Source: JAYZBC01 sp036339375
GTDB lineage: Bacteria; Pseudomonadota; Alphaproteobacteria; MPNO01; UBA2964
DNA: 58,422 nucleotides
Direction: 5' to 3'
Assembly (NCBI GenBank): GCA_036339375.1
Contig: JAYZBC010000018.1
Coordinates: 1-58,422 of the forward strand
The notes under the pieces are model-generated. The model did not search any database. It was not told the origin of the DNA and was given only the letters and a program-made list of their open reading frames with translations. Positions 36,171-45,002 of the stretch are shown piece by piece. The position numbers were made by a program, and so were the translations under genes. Each line of letters starts with the position of its first letter. Position 1 is the stretch's first letter.

Positions 36171-37549
36171 AAATTATTGTAAGTGGTGCCGGTCAAGTGG
36201 GTTTTCATATTGCAAGGCAGCTTTCCTTAGAAGAAAATGACGTCGTTGTAATAGACCAGTCACCCGAATTGGTAAGAAAAATTGGTGACGCACTTGATGT
36301 TCAGGCTTTTGTTGGTTTTGGATCGCATCCTGACGCATTGGAGAGAGCCGGAGCAGCAGATGCTGATATAATCATAGCAGTGACTCATGCGGATGAGGTA
36401 AATATGGTTGCGTGTCAAGTGGCGAGTTCCCTTTTTGACGTACCCAAAAAAATAGCTCGAATTCGTGATCAAAGTTATAGGGATCCAATTTGGGCTGATC
36501 TTTTTAGCCGAGATCATATGCCCATTGATGTAATTATATCACCAGAAATTGAAGTTGCTCGCAGTATTTTTCAGAGATTACAGGTTCCAGGTGCTTTTGA
36601 ATCAATTAGTCTTGTTGATCAAAAAGTTATGATGATTGGGGTTAGATGTAATTCCGATTGCCCCGTCATTAATACCCCTTTAAGGCAGTTAACAGGTCTT
36701 TTTCCGGATTTAAATATAGTAGTTGTTGCAATTGTTCGTGACGGACAAGGTCTAGTCCCTTCTGCCGACGATCAAATGATGTCTGGTGATGATGTATATT
36801 TTGTTTCTGACATAAACCATATATCCCGTGCTATGACTGTCTTTGGGCATGAGGAAACGGTCGCACACAAAATTATAATAGCGGGCGGTGGACATGTAGG
36901 CGCTTTTCTTGGGGAAATTATTGAAAAAAATCATTCAGGAGTATCAGCGCAAATAATAGAATCAAATAAAGATCGTGCACATCAAGTGGCAGACAAATTT
37001 GAAGAGACTATCGTGATAAATGGTGATGTTATTGACCCTGAAATTCTTGATGAAGCTGGAGTTTCTGAGAGCGAGTCTATTATTGCAGTAACAAATGATG
37101 ATGAAACAAATATTTTGGCATCACTTTTGGCAAAAAGATTTGGTACAAAGAAAGCTATTACTCTAGTCAATAATACGACTTATACACCTCTAATTACTTC
37201 GCTCGGCATTGATGTGGTGGTTAGTCCTCGTGCTATTACGGTATCTACTATTCTTCAGCATATTAGGAGAGGAAAAATTCGGGCAGTTCATTCACTAGCT
37301 GACGGTTTTGGCGAAATTATAGAAGCTGAAATAGTAGAAACCTCAGGATTAACCGGAAAAAGAATTGGTGAAGCAGATTTACCTGATGGCGTTTTATTTG
37401 GAGGTCTCCTTAGGAATAGTGAGGTAATAATTCCAAGAGCGGATACTATGATGCAAGTAAACGATCGTGTAGTTTTGTTTTCAGTATCATCTTCAATTAA
37501 GGCTATCGAAAATTTGTTCGCTGTAGGGCCGGATCTTTTTCAGAAATAA
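36167..37549 (+). CDS. trkA: Trk potassium uptake system NAD-binding protein TrkA
   Basis: Cytoplasmic regulatory subunit of a Trk/Ktr K+ channel. There are two RCK_N Rossmann domains, the first starting MKIIVSGAGQVGFHIARQL and the second at about 233 with IIIAGGGHVGAFLGE. Each is followed by an RCK_C domain, for a length of 460. The membrane subunit TrkH is not in the window. The ATG overlaps the ntrX stop by 4 bases, the common ntrYX-trkA arrangement, so K+ regulation is probably co-expressed with NtrYX. Confidence 0.95.
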   Translation: MKIIVSGAGQVGFHIARQLSLEENDVVVIDQSPELVRKIGDALDVQAFVGFGSHPDALERAGAADADIIIAVTHADEVNMVACQVASSLFDVPKKIARIRDQSYRDPIWADLFSRDHMPIDVIISPEIEVARSIFQRLQVPGAFESISLVDQKVMMIGVRCNSDCPVINTPLRQLTGLFPDLNIVVVAIVRDGQGLVPSADDQMMSGDDVYFVSDINHISRAMTVFGHEETVAHKIIIAGGGHVGAFLGEIIEKNHSGVSAQIIESNKDRAHQVADKFEETIVINGDVIDPEILDEAGVSESESIIAVTNDDETNILASLLAKRFGTKKAITLVNNTTYTPLITSLGIDVVVSPRAITVSTILQHIRRGKIRAVHSLADGFGEIIEAEIVETSGLTGKRIGEADLPDGVLFGGLLRNSEVIIPRADTMMQVNDRVVLFSVSSSIKAIENLFAVGPDLFQK

Positions 37550-37550
37550 T

Positions 37551-38411
37551 ATGTCGCGTATTGCTTATGTAAATGGCCGGTATGTCTTCCAGAAAGATGC
37601 TTCAATAAATATTGAAGACAGAGGATACCAATTTTCTGATGGAGTTTATGAAGTAATAGCAGTTTTTCGAGGTAAATTAGTTGATTGTGAAGCTCACCTT
37701 TGTCGTCTTTTAACTTCTTTAGAAGCTTTGAAAATCCTGCTTCCTTGTCGTTTAAAAGTTTTAAAAATTATTTTAGAAAAAGTTATTCAAATTAATCATA
37801 TAGAAAACGGGACAATTTATCTTCAAATCACACGTGGAGTGGCTACACGGAATCATGCTTTCCCTGCTAAAAATATTAAACCGTCGTTGATAATTAATGC
37901 TAGTCAAAAAGGTCCTCCTTTAGATCAGGAAATTGCAAATGGTGTGAGTGTTATTTCGCTTGACGAAAATAGGTGGAATCGTCCTGACATAAAATCTATT
38001 TCTTTATTACCCAACGTGCTAGCAAAACAAGAAGCAGTGGAACAAAATGCGTTTGAAGCATGGTTTCTAGACAAAAATGGTTTCGTTACAGAAGGTTCTT
38101 CAACCAATGCTTGGATTGTAGCAAATGGGGAAGAAATTATTACTCGCCCACTTGGAAATGAAATTCTCGGTGGTATTACACGTCAAACTTTACTCAAAAT
38201 AGCTTTAAAGGCAAATTTAAAAATAAAAGAACGTGCATTTTCCTTAAAAGAAGCATTACAAGCGGAAGAGGCTTTTTTAACGAGCACTACTTCTTTTGTG
38301 ATGCCTGTGATTAATATAGATGGTAAAACGATCAAAAATGGGAACCCCGGGCCTGTCAGTTTGCATCTTTTAAACCTGTATCGTGATTATGTGTTTAACG
38401 AAGGTGCCTAA
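37551..38411 (+). CDS. dat: D-amino-acid transaminase (class IV PLP aminotransferase)
   Basis: Class IV aminotransferase. The PLP Lys148 is in PDIKSISLLPN, and the family segments IEDRGYQFSDGVYEV (N-terminal) and TEGSSTNAWIV are present. The length of 286 matches D-alanine/D-amino-acid transaminases, which make D-amino acids for the cell wall. Branched-chain aminotransferases and 4-amino-4-deoxychorismate lyase share the fold, but the place between trkA and hfq is where alphaproteobacteria carry dat. It starts one base after trkA and ends directly at the next start. Confidence 0.87.
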   Translation: MSRIAYVNGRYVFQKDASINIEDRGYQFSDGVYEVIAVFRGKLVDCEAHLCRLLTSLEALKILLPCRLKVLKIILEKVIQINHIENGTIYLQITRGVATRNHAFPAKNIKPSLIINASQKGPPLDQEIANGVSVISLDENRWNRPDIKSISLLPNVLAKQEAVEQNAFEAWFLDKNGFVTEGSSTNAWIVANGEEIITRPLGNEILGGITRQTLLKIALKANLKIKERAFSLKEALQAEEAFLTSTTSFVMPVINIDGKTIKNGNPGPVSLHLLNLYRDYVFNEGA

Positions 38412-39077
38412 ATGGCCAAAAAAGTCATTACATTGCCTAAGGCAGTTTTATTTGATTGGGACAACACATTAGTTGATACCTGGCCAATAATACATGACTC
38501 AATGAATGTTACTTTGAAACAAATGGGTCGTTCGGTTTGGACTTTGGAAGAAACTCAAGAACGCGTAAGGAGGTCATTACGTGAGGCATTCCCAGAAATG
38601 TTTGGAGAGGAATGGAAGAGAGCACGAAATTGTTTTTACGAAAGGTTTAGAGAAATACATCTGAAAGGGTTGAAGGAGTTACCCGGTGCGGAGTCAGTAC
38701 TAAAAATATTTCATAAAAAGAACGTTTACCTTGGTGTTGTTAGCAATAAAATGGGAAACCATTTAAGAAAAGAAGTAAACCATTTGGGGTGGAATAAGTA
38801 CTTTGGTGGTCTTGTCGGAGCAACAGATGCAATCGCTGACAAGCCCTCTGTGGAGCCGGTTATTATGGCTCTTCAAGGCAGTGGGATCGAGCCAAGTCCT
38901 GAAGTTTGGTTTATTGGAGATACAAAAATTGATATGGAGTGCGCTTATCGGTCTGGCTGTACAGGTGTTTTCATAAATAAAAGAATTCCAAATAGTGGAG
39001 ATTTTATGGAATTTATGCCAAAAATTCACTTTATCGGTTGTAACGAACTAGCTACAAAAATTTCCCTATTAACATGA
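38412..39077 (+). CDS. HAD-superfamily hydrolase, phosphoglycolate-phosphatase-like
   Basis: A 221-residue HAD phosphatase. Motif I is LFDWDNTLVDTW (catalytic Asp pair), motif II VVSNK, motif III a Lys in ADKPSVEP, and motif IV FIGDTKIDMECA. The helical cap (about 25-90) places it with phosphoglycolate/beta-phosphoglucomutase relatives (Gph-like). Substrate cannot be read from sequence; 2-phosphoglycolate from DNA repair or other small phosphates are possible. It starts on the base after dat. Confidence 0.85.
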   Translation: MAKKVITLPKAVLFDWDNTLVDTWPIIHDSMNVTLKQMGRSVWTLEETQERVRRSLREAFPEMFGEEWKRARNCFYERFREIHLKGLKELPGAESVLKIFHKKNVYLGVVSNKMGNHLRKEVNHLGWNKYFGGLVGATDAIADKPSVEPVIMALQGSGIEPSPEVWFIGDTKIDMECAYRSGCTGVFINKRIPNSGDFMEFMPKIHFIGCNELATKISLLT

Positions 39078-39145
39078 CTTTTGTGTATAAGTTAAATTGC
39101 ACTATCGAAATGATCTGTGACCAAGGTAAAAGCTTTTCGTAAACA

Positions 39146-39165
39146 TTCAGTTTCAGCAAACTGAA
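39146..39165 (+). promoter_or_regulatory. Hairpin in the hfq 5' leader
   Basis: TTCAGTTT (39146-39153) and AAACTGAA (39158-39165) form a perfect 8-bp stem with a CAGC loop, ending 9 bases before the hfq ATG (39175). The rest of the spacer is GAAAGAAAA. No T-run follows, so it is not a terminator for the upstream gene. It could hide or position the weak ribosome-binding site. The A-rich spacer is a plausible Hfq distal-face site for autoregulation (inference). Confidence 0.5.
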
Positions 39166-39174
39166 AGAAAAAAA

Positions 39175-39411
39175 ATGATAGAGAAAAAAGATAACCTGCA
39201 GGATGTATTTTTAAATAACGTTCGGAAAAACAAAACGTCCGTTACGGTGTTCTTAGTAAACGGCGTCAAGCTTCAAGGTATAATCACATGGTTTGATAAC
39301 TTTTGTATACTTCTTAAGCGTGATGGTCATTCCCAGCTTGTTTATAAACATGCGATTTCAACTGTGATGCCCTCAGCTCCTGTTCAGCTTTACGAAGAAG
39401 AAGGGGCTTAA
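39175..39411 (+). CDS. hfq: RNA chaperone Hfq
   Basis: Sm-like hexamer that pairs small RNAs with mRNAs. The Sm1 segment (QDVFLNNVRKNKTSVTVFLVNGVKLQG), the IITWFDNFCILLKRDG stretch and the Sm2 motif VYKHAISTVMP are clear. The 78 residues fit the short alphaproteobacterial form without a long tail. It precedes hflX by 18 bases, the conserved hfq-hflX order. The presence of Hfq implies trans-acting small RNAs, though none could be identified here. Confidence 0.97.
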   Translation: MIEKKDNLQDVFLNNVRKNKTSVTVFLVNGVKLQGIITWFDNFCILLKRDGHSQLVYKHAISTVMPSAPVQLYEEEGA

Positions 39412-39429
39412 AATTATTCAAAACGCAAC

Positions 39430-40734
39430 GTGACCAAGTCACTCATTCGCGAACGTGCAATTGTTTTATGTCCGTTCGATAAAAAACAAAACAATTTAGA
39501 ACGAAATTCTGTTTCTTGTATAGAAGAAGCTGTTGCATTGACGCGTGCCATCAATTTAGTTGTTTTTTATTCAAAGGTAGTGGTTTTAAATAAAAAATAT
39601 CCAGGAACTTTTTTTTCTCCTGGAAGGATAAAAAAATTTGAAACTATTGTTCGTAGAGAACAAATTAAGGTAGCTATAATAGACAGCCCTCTAACACCCA
39701 TTCAACAGAGAAATCTTGAAAAAAAGTGGGAGTGCAAGGTTATAGATCGCACAGGTCTAATTTTAGAGATTTTTGGACAAAGAGCGCGTAGTCGGGAAGG
39801 AAGACTTCAGGTTGAACTAGCTCATCTCTCATACCAAAGAAGTAGATTAGTAAGAAGTTGGACTCATTTAGAACGTCAACGGGGTGGTTTTGGTTTTTTA
39901 GGTGGGCCTGGTGAAACCCAAATTGAGGCTGATAAACGCCAAATCGGAATCAGAATTAACAAAATAAAAAAGGAGCTCTCAAGAGTAGTTCGAACTCGGA
40001 GTTTGCATCGAAAAGCTCGAAAAAGAGTCCCATATACAGTTGTTGCATTGGTGGGTTATACCAATGCGGGAAAGTCCACTTTATTTAACCTTTTGACTGG
40101 TGCTGAAGTCAAATCCGTCAACCAACTTTTTGCTACTCTTGATCCAACAATGAGGGCATTAAAATTACCCTCAGGTAGGCAAATAATCTTATCTGATACA
40201 GTAGGATTTTTGGCTTCTCTTCCAACAACTTTAATTGCGGCTTTTCAGGCTACTCTAGAAGAGGTTCTAGAAGCAGATTTAATTATTCATGTTCGAGATA
40301 TTACTCACTCAGATACAGAAGTACAAAAGGACGTTGTTGAAGGCGTTTTAAAAAAAATAGGGGTAAAAAATAAATTGTTAAGTTCGTTAATTGAAGTTCG
40401 GAATAAGATCGATTTGTTAGACGAGGAGGACCTAAAAGTTTGGAATAACAAAAGTGGAAGAGATGAGTCTGTTTTAGTTTCTTCGATTTCAAGTGCAGGA
40501 ATTGATTCTTTACTCAGAATTATTGAAGAAAAAATTTCAGCAACACATAAAACAATTGATATAGAAATTAATTTAAATGACGGAAAAGCAATTGCGTGGT
40601 TATACAATCGTGGGAATGTTTTGAGCCGCAAAGATAATCGAGAGGTAGCACATTTTCGTGTAAGTTTGAATAAAGCGGATGTAAACCGATTTTCTAAGCA
40701 GTTTTGTTTTGGTACTGAAAATAAAAACTTATGA
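39430..40734 (+). CDS. hflX: Ribosome-associated GTPase HflX
   Basis: GTPase that splits stalled or hibernating ribosomes. The N-terminal domain has the family's GxxGPGETQ as FLGGPGETQIEADKR (about residue 157). The G domain has G1 GYTNAGKST, G3 DTVGF and G4 RNKID. The start is a GTG at 39430; no better ATG exists nearby. It is 434 residues long. The 3' end overlaps the next gene by 4 bases (ATGA). Confidence 0.95.
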   Translation: MTKSLIRERAIVLCPFDKKQNNLERNSVSCIEEAVALTRAINLVVFYSKVVVLNKKYPGTFFSPGRIKKFETIVRREQIKVAIIDSPLTPIQQRNLEKKWECKVIDRTGLILEIFGQRARSREGRLQVELAHLSYQRSRLVRSWTHLERQRGGFGFLGGPGETQIEADKRQIGIRINKIKKELSRVVRTRSLHRKARKRVPYTVVALVGYTNAGKSTLFNLLTGAEVKSVNQLFATLDPTMRALKLPSGRQIILSDTVGFLASLPTTLIAAFQATLEEVLEADLIIHVRDITHSDTEVQKDVVEGVLKKIGVKNKLLSSLIEVRNKIDLLDEEDLKVWNNKSGRDESVLVSSISSAGIDSLLRIIEEKISATHKTIDIEINLNDGKAIAWLYNRGNVLSRKDNREVAHFRVSLNKADVNRFSKQFCFGTENKNL

Positions 40735-41531
40735 AACTTCCCGATGTTACAAAAGTTTCCGATATTATGCGGAAGGTTGCGGAAACTGAAATACGTCCAA
40801 GGTTTAAAAATCTTAAAAAAAATGAAATACGTCATAAGGAAGGGGGAGGGATAGTAACGATTGCAGACATTGAAAGTGAGCGTATTTTGGCAAAGGAGTT
40901 AACAAATTTAATTCCCGGCTCTTTATTTGTTGGAGAAGAAGTGGTTGAAGAAAATCCGGAGGTTTATGATTTTTTAACTGGAGAAGAACCCGTTTGGATA
41001 GTTGATCCTATAGATGGAACTTCTAACTTTAAAAATGGATGTCCAGATTACGTTGTTTTGGTTGCGTTTGCGATACACGGAATTGTTCGATTTGGCGCCA
41101 TTTTACAACCTGAAACTCAAGAACTTTTGATAGCAGAAGAGGGGAGTGGCACTTGGACAAATAATAACCGTTTAGTTTTTGAAAATAGTTATGAGAAAAA
41201 AACACAGGAATTAAAGGGTTCACTCGGTAGGGCGTTAAAGGAAAAATGTGGAATTAAAAAATGTTTTTCTTCCATCGGTAGGGCTGGCAGCTGCGGTATT
41301 GAGTATAAAAGAATAGCTCAAGGTGAACTGGATTTTTCTTTCTATCGGAGTCTTAAACCTTGGGATCATGCAGCTGGTGATTTAATTATTCGAGAAGCTG
41401 GTGGAAAAGTAGCGTATTTAAACAATACCCTCTATTTATTTAAAAGATCTGGATTCTCTGGCCTTTTATGCGCGCCGAGTGAAAATTGTTGGCAACAAGT
41501 TGCTAAAATTATATCAAAATTTTTAAATTAA
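40731..41531 (+). CDS. Inositol-monophosphatase-family phosphatase
   Basis: Mg2+-dependent phosphatase of the IMPase superfamily. Metal-site motifs are GEEVVEE (about residue 65), WIVDPIDGTSNF (about 85-96) and PWDHAAGDLIIREAGG near the C-terminus. At 266 residues it could be a SuhB-, HisN- (histidinol phosphatase) or CysQ-like enzyme; the sequence does not decide. In several alphaproteobacteria a homologue sits downstream of hflX. It is translationally coupled to hflX. Confidence 0.87.
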   Translation: MKLPDVTKVSDIMRKVAETEIRPRFKNLKKNEIRHKEGGGIVTIADIESERILAKELTNLIPGSLFVGEEVVEENPEVYDFLTGEEPVWIVDPIDGTSNFKNGCPDYVVLVAFAIHGIVRFGAILQPETQELLIAEEGSGTWTNNNRLVFENSYEKKTQELKGSLGRALKEKCGIKKCFSSIGRAGSCGIEYKRIAQGELDFSFYRSLKPWDHAAGDLIIREAGGKVAYLNNTLYLFKRSGFSGLLCAPSENCWQQVAKIISKFLN

Positions 41532-41633
41532 AGTTTCTAAAAATTCTTAATCTGATTTGTACCTATAAATGTGGTGATAATTCTACTTTTTTAGAAGTTC
41601 ATTAGATTGTTTTGAGAAAAAAGGAAGAAACCA

Positions 41634-42512
41634 ATGGTAAAATCGAAGACTTGTGCTTTTATTGGTCTTGGGGTGATGGGATACCCGATGGCAGGACATT
41701 TGGCGGCCAAAGGACACAAAATGAAAATTTACAATCGGTCCCGGAAAAGGGCAAAAAAATGGTCAGGGGAACATAATGGAATAATTGTAAATTCACCAGC
41801 TGAAGCTGCTGCTGACGCAGATTTTGTTTTCACTTGTGTTGGGGATGATGATGATCTTCGGTCTGTAACTTTAGAGCAGGACGGAGCATTCTCTGATATG
41901 AAATCTGGATCTATTCTGATTGATCATACGACCACCTCAGCTAATGTTGCTCGAGAACTTTATGCTATTGCTAAAGAAAGAAAAATTGGGTTTTTGGATG
42001 CTCCAGTTTCTGGTGGTCAAGTAGGTGCAGAAAATGGATCACTTTCTGTAATGGTGGGTGGTGATAAAAAAAATTTCGAGAGAGCAAAACCCCTAATTAA
42101 TTCCTATGCAAAGATTGTTGTTCAATTAGGGAAATCCGGGTCCGGTCAATTAGGGAAAATGGTTAACCAAATTTGTATAGCAGGACTTTTGCAGGCTCTC
42201 GCTGAAGGACTCAACTTTGCAAAGAAGGCAGGGCTAGATGGAGGGCAAATTTTAGAAGTTGTTAGCAAGGGTGCTGCTCAATCTTGGCAAATGGAAAATC
42301 GTGGACAAACTATGTTGCGCAGTGAATTTAATTTTGGATTTGCGATAGACTGGATGAGGAAGGATCTAGGCATTTGTTTAGACGAGGCGAACTACAATGG
42401 TGCACGGCTTCCACTAACTGCCATTGTGGATCAGTTTTATAAACAAATCCAACAACGAGGAGGTAATAAACTGGATACTTCGAGCTTAATGCTTCTTTTA
42501 ACAAATGATTAA
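41634..42512 (+). CDS. 3-hydroxyisobutyrate dehydrogenase-family NAD(P)-dependent oxidoreductase
   Basis: Beta-hydroxyacid dehydrogenase. It has an N-terminal Rossmann motif FIGLGVMGYPMAGHLA, the substrate-binding DAPVSGGQVGAENGSL, and the catalytic Lys in GKMVNQICIAG. The C-terminal helical domain is complete (292 residues). Candidates are 3-hydroxyisobutyrate dehydrogenase, tartronate semialdehyde reductase and glyoxylate/succinic semialdehyde reductase; the sequence alone does not separate them. A strong ribosome-binding site (AAGGAAG) precedes the ATG. It converges on mazG with a 4-base overlap. Confidence 0.88.
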   Translation: MVKSKTCAFIGLGVMGYPMAGHLAAKGHKMKIYNRSRKRAKKWSGEHNGIIVNSPAEAAADADFVFTCVGDDDDLRSVTLEQDGAFSDMKSGSILIDHTTTSANVARELYAIAKERKIGFLDAPVSGGQVGAENGSLSVMVGGDKKNFERAKPLINSYAKIVVQLGKSGSGQLGKMVNQICIAGLLQALAEGLNFAKKAGLDGGQILEVVSKGAAQSWQMENRGQTMLRSEFNFGFAIDWMRKDLGICLDEANYNGARLPLTAIVDQFYKQIQQRGGNKLDTSSLMLLLTND

Positions 42513-43255
42513 CGGTTTTTAATAACTGCCCAAATTTTTTCTAGCTCTACGATTGAATTTTCTGAAATTTTTTTTCCTTTACTCAATACCTCATTTTCAA
42601 GGTTTCGAAACCTTTTCTCAAATTTTAAGTTTGCTCGGAGTAAAGCCGTTTCTGGATCAGCTTCTAAATGTCGTGCAAGATTTACTACAGAAAATAATAA
42701 GTCTCCAATTTCCTCTTCTATATTAGCTTTTGTTTTAGCCATTTTAATTTCATTTAACTCTTCTATTACTTTGTCATAAACTTGACTTATTTCCGGCCAA
42801 TCAAACCCAACTCGTGATGCGTTTTCTTGAAGCTTTAAAGAACGCATCAGTGAAGGAAGAGTAATTGGTATGCCATCTATGGAAGAGGATGTCGAATTCG
42901 TTTCTTTATTTTTGTTGTTTTCCTCAGTTTTAAGTGCTTCCCAAACTTTTTTTTGTTCTTGAAGGCTGATTTTAGCAGGTTTGGAAAAAACATAAGGGTG
43001 TCGATTTATCATTTTTTTTGAAACACCATCCACTACATCTGAAAAATTAAACTCGTTTTTTTCATCTGAAATTTGGCAGTAAAATATTATTTGAAATAAA
43101 AGATCGCCTAACTCAATTTTTAAGAGGTTAGGATCGTTTTTTTCAATCGCTTCAACAACTTCGTAAACTTCTTCAATAGTATATTTTACAATTGATTTAA
43201 TTGTTTGGTTTTGATCCCATGGACATCCTTTTATAGGATCTCTTAGAGTTTTCAT
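42509..43255 (-). CDS. mazG: Nucleoside triphosphate pyrophosphohydrolase MazG, N-terminus apparently frameshifted
   Basis: House-cleaning enzyme hydrolysing (d)NTPs to NMPs. Two MazG domains are seen, the first with GCPWDQNQT and EEVYEVVEAIE, the second with EEIGDLLFSVVNLARH. In this frame the first ATG is at 43255 (MKTLRDP), but the conserved lead DLTSLLQIMKTLRDP extends upstream without a start codon. An ATG at 43299 lies one frame off, separated by a run of nine A (43286-43294 as T on the plus strand). One more base there would give MLKKKQYDLTSLLQIM. Possible sequencing indel, slippage, or use of the short start. Confidence 0.92.
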   Translation of the reverse strand: MKTLRDPIKGCPWDQNQTIKSIVKYTIEEVYEVVEAIEKNDPNLLKIELGDLLFQIIFYCQISDEKNEFNFSDVVDGVSKKMINRHPYVFSKPAKISLQEQKKVWEALKTEENNKNKETNSTSSSIDGIPITLPSLMRSLKLQENASRVGFDWPEISQVYDKVIEELNEIKMAKTKANIEEEIGDLLFSVVNLARHLEADPETALLRANLKFEKRFRNLENEVLSKGKKISENSIVELEKIWAVIKNR

Positions 43256-43333
43256 TATTTGTAGTAGGGAAGTTAAATCGTATTGTTTTTTTTTAACATT
43301 GGACTAACTCATTGATTAAATAATTTTTTGTCG

Positions 43334-43349
43334 CATAATGTATATTATG
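43334..43349. repeat. Small inverted repeat in the mazG upstream gap
   Basis: CATAAT (43334-43339) and ATTATG (43344-43349) are perfect inverted 6-bp arms around GTAT. They lie in the AT-rich gap between mazG and the metallo-hydrolase pseudogene, upstream of mazG. Could be an operator or a chance palindrome in AT-rich DNA. Confidence 0.25.
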
Positions 43350-43435
43350 TTTCATAAAATACACCTTTTTTAATAAACGATTTTATTTTTTAAACTTAAT
43401 ATCAATAGGTTAAATCATTTTTCGTATAAAAGGGA

Positions 43436-44206
43436 TTAAATATTAAAAACTAACCCATCGTATGCTGGTTCTATGCTTTCTGGTAATTTTGAATTGAGAA
43501 GTTGATAATCTGTTTCAGTATTCATATGCGTAATATATGTTTTCTGTGGATTAATTTTTTTTATCCAATTCAGTGTCGTTTTTAGATTTGCGTGTGTTGG
43601 GTGTTATTTTACATATCGAAGAAAATCAACAATCCAAACTTTAGTCCCCTGCAGTGTTTTCAAAGAAGATTCGCTAAGGCGTACGACGTCAGTTGAATAC
43701 GCAAAGGATCCAAACTTAAAGCCCAATGAATTACAAATCCCATGGTCTTGTATAAATGACTCAACAGAAAATGGTCCGACTTGGAACCTAGGAGTTAAAA
43801 TTTTATTAGAGTTAAATATTGGACGATATAATTTTTCTTTACTTTGTGTTCCAGAAAATAAGTAGCCAAATCTAGTTTTCAAATTCTCTATCACTTCGGG
43901 AGCAGCGAAAACCTCAATATTTCTTTTAAGCTCTTTTCTGATTGCACGAAGATCATCGATTCCCATCACATGGTCAGCATGCTCGTGTGTATATAAAACC
44001 GCATCGATCTGTTTGCATTTTGAGTCAATTAGTTGTTCCCGTAAATCTGGTGAAGTATCAATTAATAAATTAAATCCGTTCTTTTCCAACAAGACAGAAG
44101 GTCTTCTTCGCCTATTTCTTGGGTTTTTGGGGTCGCATACTCCCCAATTTCCCGTGATTGTTGGAACACCGCTTGAGGATCCACATCCAAGAATAGTTAC
44201 TTTCAT
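43436..44206 (-). pseudogene. PhnP-like metallo-beta-lactamase-fold hydrolase interrupted by an in-frame TAA
   Basis: The frame from the ATG at 44206 encodes a metallo-beta-lactamase-fold phosphodiesterase relative: N-terminal TILGCGSSSGVPTI, metal motif THEHADHVMGIDD, and YSTDVVRL. It stops at a TAA (43604-43606) right after VDFLRYVK. The same frame goes on for 55 codons, starting HPTHANLKTT and containing ITHMNTETDY and PAYDGLVFNI, to a stop at 43436. These are conserved C-terminal family motifs, including a metal-ligand His, so the 200-residue product lacks part of its active site. The 5' end overlaps tatD by 4 bases. It may be a recent pseudogene, a read-through gene or a sequence error. 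Confidence 0.85.
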
Positions 44207-44997
44207 GGAAGGACTAAATCTTTTTTGTTAGCCTTTGAAAACAAACGAAAAAAATTTTTTGTTGTTATTAAAGAAAACTCTTCCAAACTAACACCCTTAA
44301 TTTCCGCTCCTTTGGTTGCTGTGTGTATGATGAAAGAAGGTTCATTCCGTTTTCCTCTATTAGGAACAGGCGCTAAGAATGGCGAATCTGTTTCTACCAA
44401 TAATCTCTTTAAGGGGATATTTTTGATAATCTTTCGAAGGTCCTGGGCGTTCTTGAATGTCACAATTCCAGAGAGTGAGATATACAAATCAAGTTCGAGA
44501 GCCGTATTTGCAAGACTTTGGCCACTTGAAAAGCAATGTAAAACACAAGGGAATTTTCCTATCAACATTTCCTTTTTTAAAATGGTTGCCATTTTTGCGT
44601 CTGCATCACGGGTATGAACTATTAAAGGTAATTGTGTTTCCCTTGCTACAGCAATATGAGTTCGTAAACTTTTTTCTTGATCGAGGTGCGGGCTGTTGTT
44701 GTAATAGAAATCCAGACCGGTCTCCCCTATTCCTATTACTTTTGGGTTTTTGGTTGCAGAAATTAATTCATCTGCCGTTATTATTTCCTCCTCTTGAACG
44801 TGATGCGGATGGATACCAACTGAACAAAACAGTTCTTCATATTTGTTGGCTAACCCCAGAATTTTATCAAAGCGACTAAAACGAGTGCAAATGGTCAACA
44901 TTTTTTTTACACCTACTTTTGATGCTCGCTCTATGGTTTCCTTAATGTCTCCGTCAAATGAATCAAAGTCCAAATGACAATGGCTATCTATTAACAT
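44203..44997 (-). CDS. tatD: TatD-family metal-dependent DNase
   Basis: TIM-barrel hydrolase of the TatD/YcfH group. Metal-binding motifs are IDSHCHLDF at the start, GIGETGLDFYY (about 90), VHTRDA, LHCFSSG and ETDSPFLAP. The 264-residue length is typical. YcfH-type genes regularly follow metG and holB in bacteria, as here. Proposed roles are 3'-5' exonuclease or D-aminoacyl/RNA quality control. It begins 5 bases after metG. Confidence 0.94.
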   Translation of the reverse strand: MLIDSHCHLDFDSFDGDIKETIERASKVGVKKMLTICTRFSRFDKILGLANKYEELFCSVGIHPHHVQEEEIITADELISATKNPKVIGIGETGLDFYYNNSPHLDQEKSLRTHIAVARETQLPLIVHTRDADAKMATILKKEMLIGKFPCVLHCFSSGQSLANTALELDLYISLSGIVTFKNAQDLRKIIKNIPLKRLLVETDSPFLAPVPNRGKRNEPSFIIHTATKGAEIKGVSLEEFSLITTKNFFRLFSKANKKDLVLP

Positions 44998-45002
44998 GTA
45001 TT

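Noticed and set aside
40305..40835. 176-codon minus-strand frame across hflX and the IMPase-like gene
   Set aside because: Antisense to two conserved genes, low-complexity Ser/Phe/Leu-rich sequence, no family.
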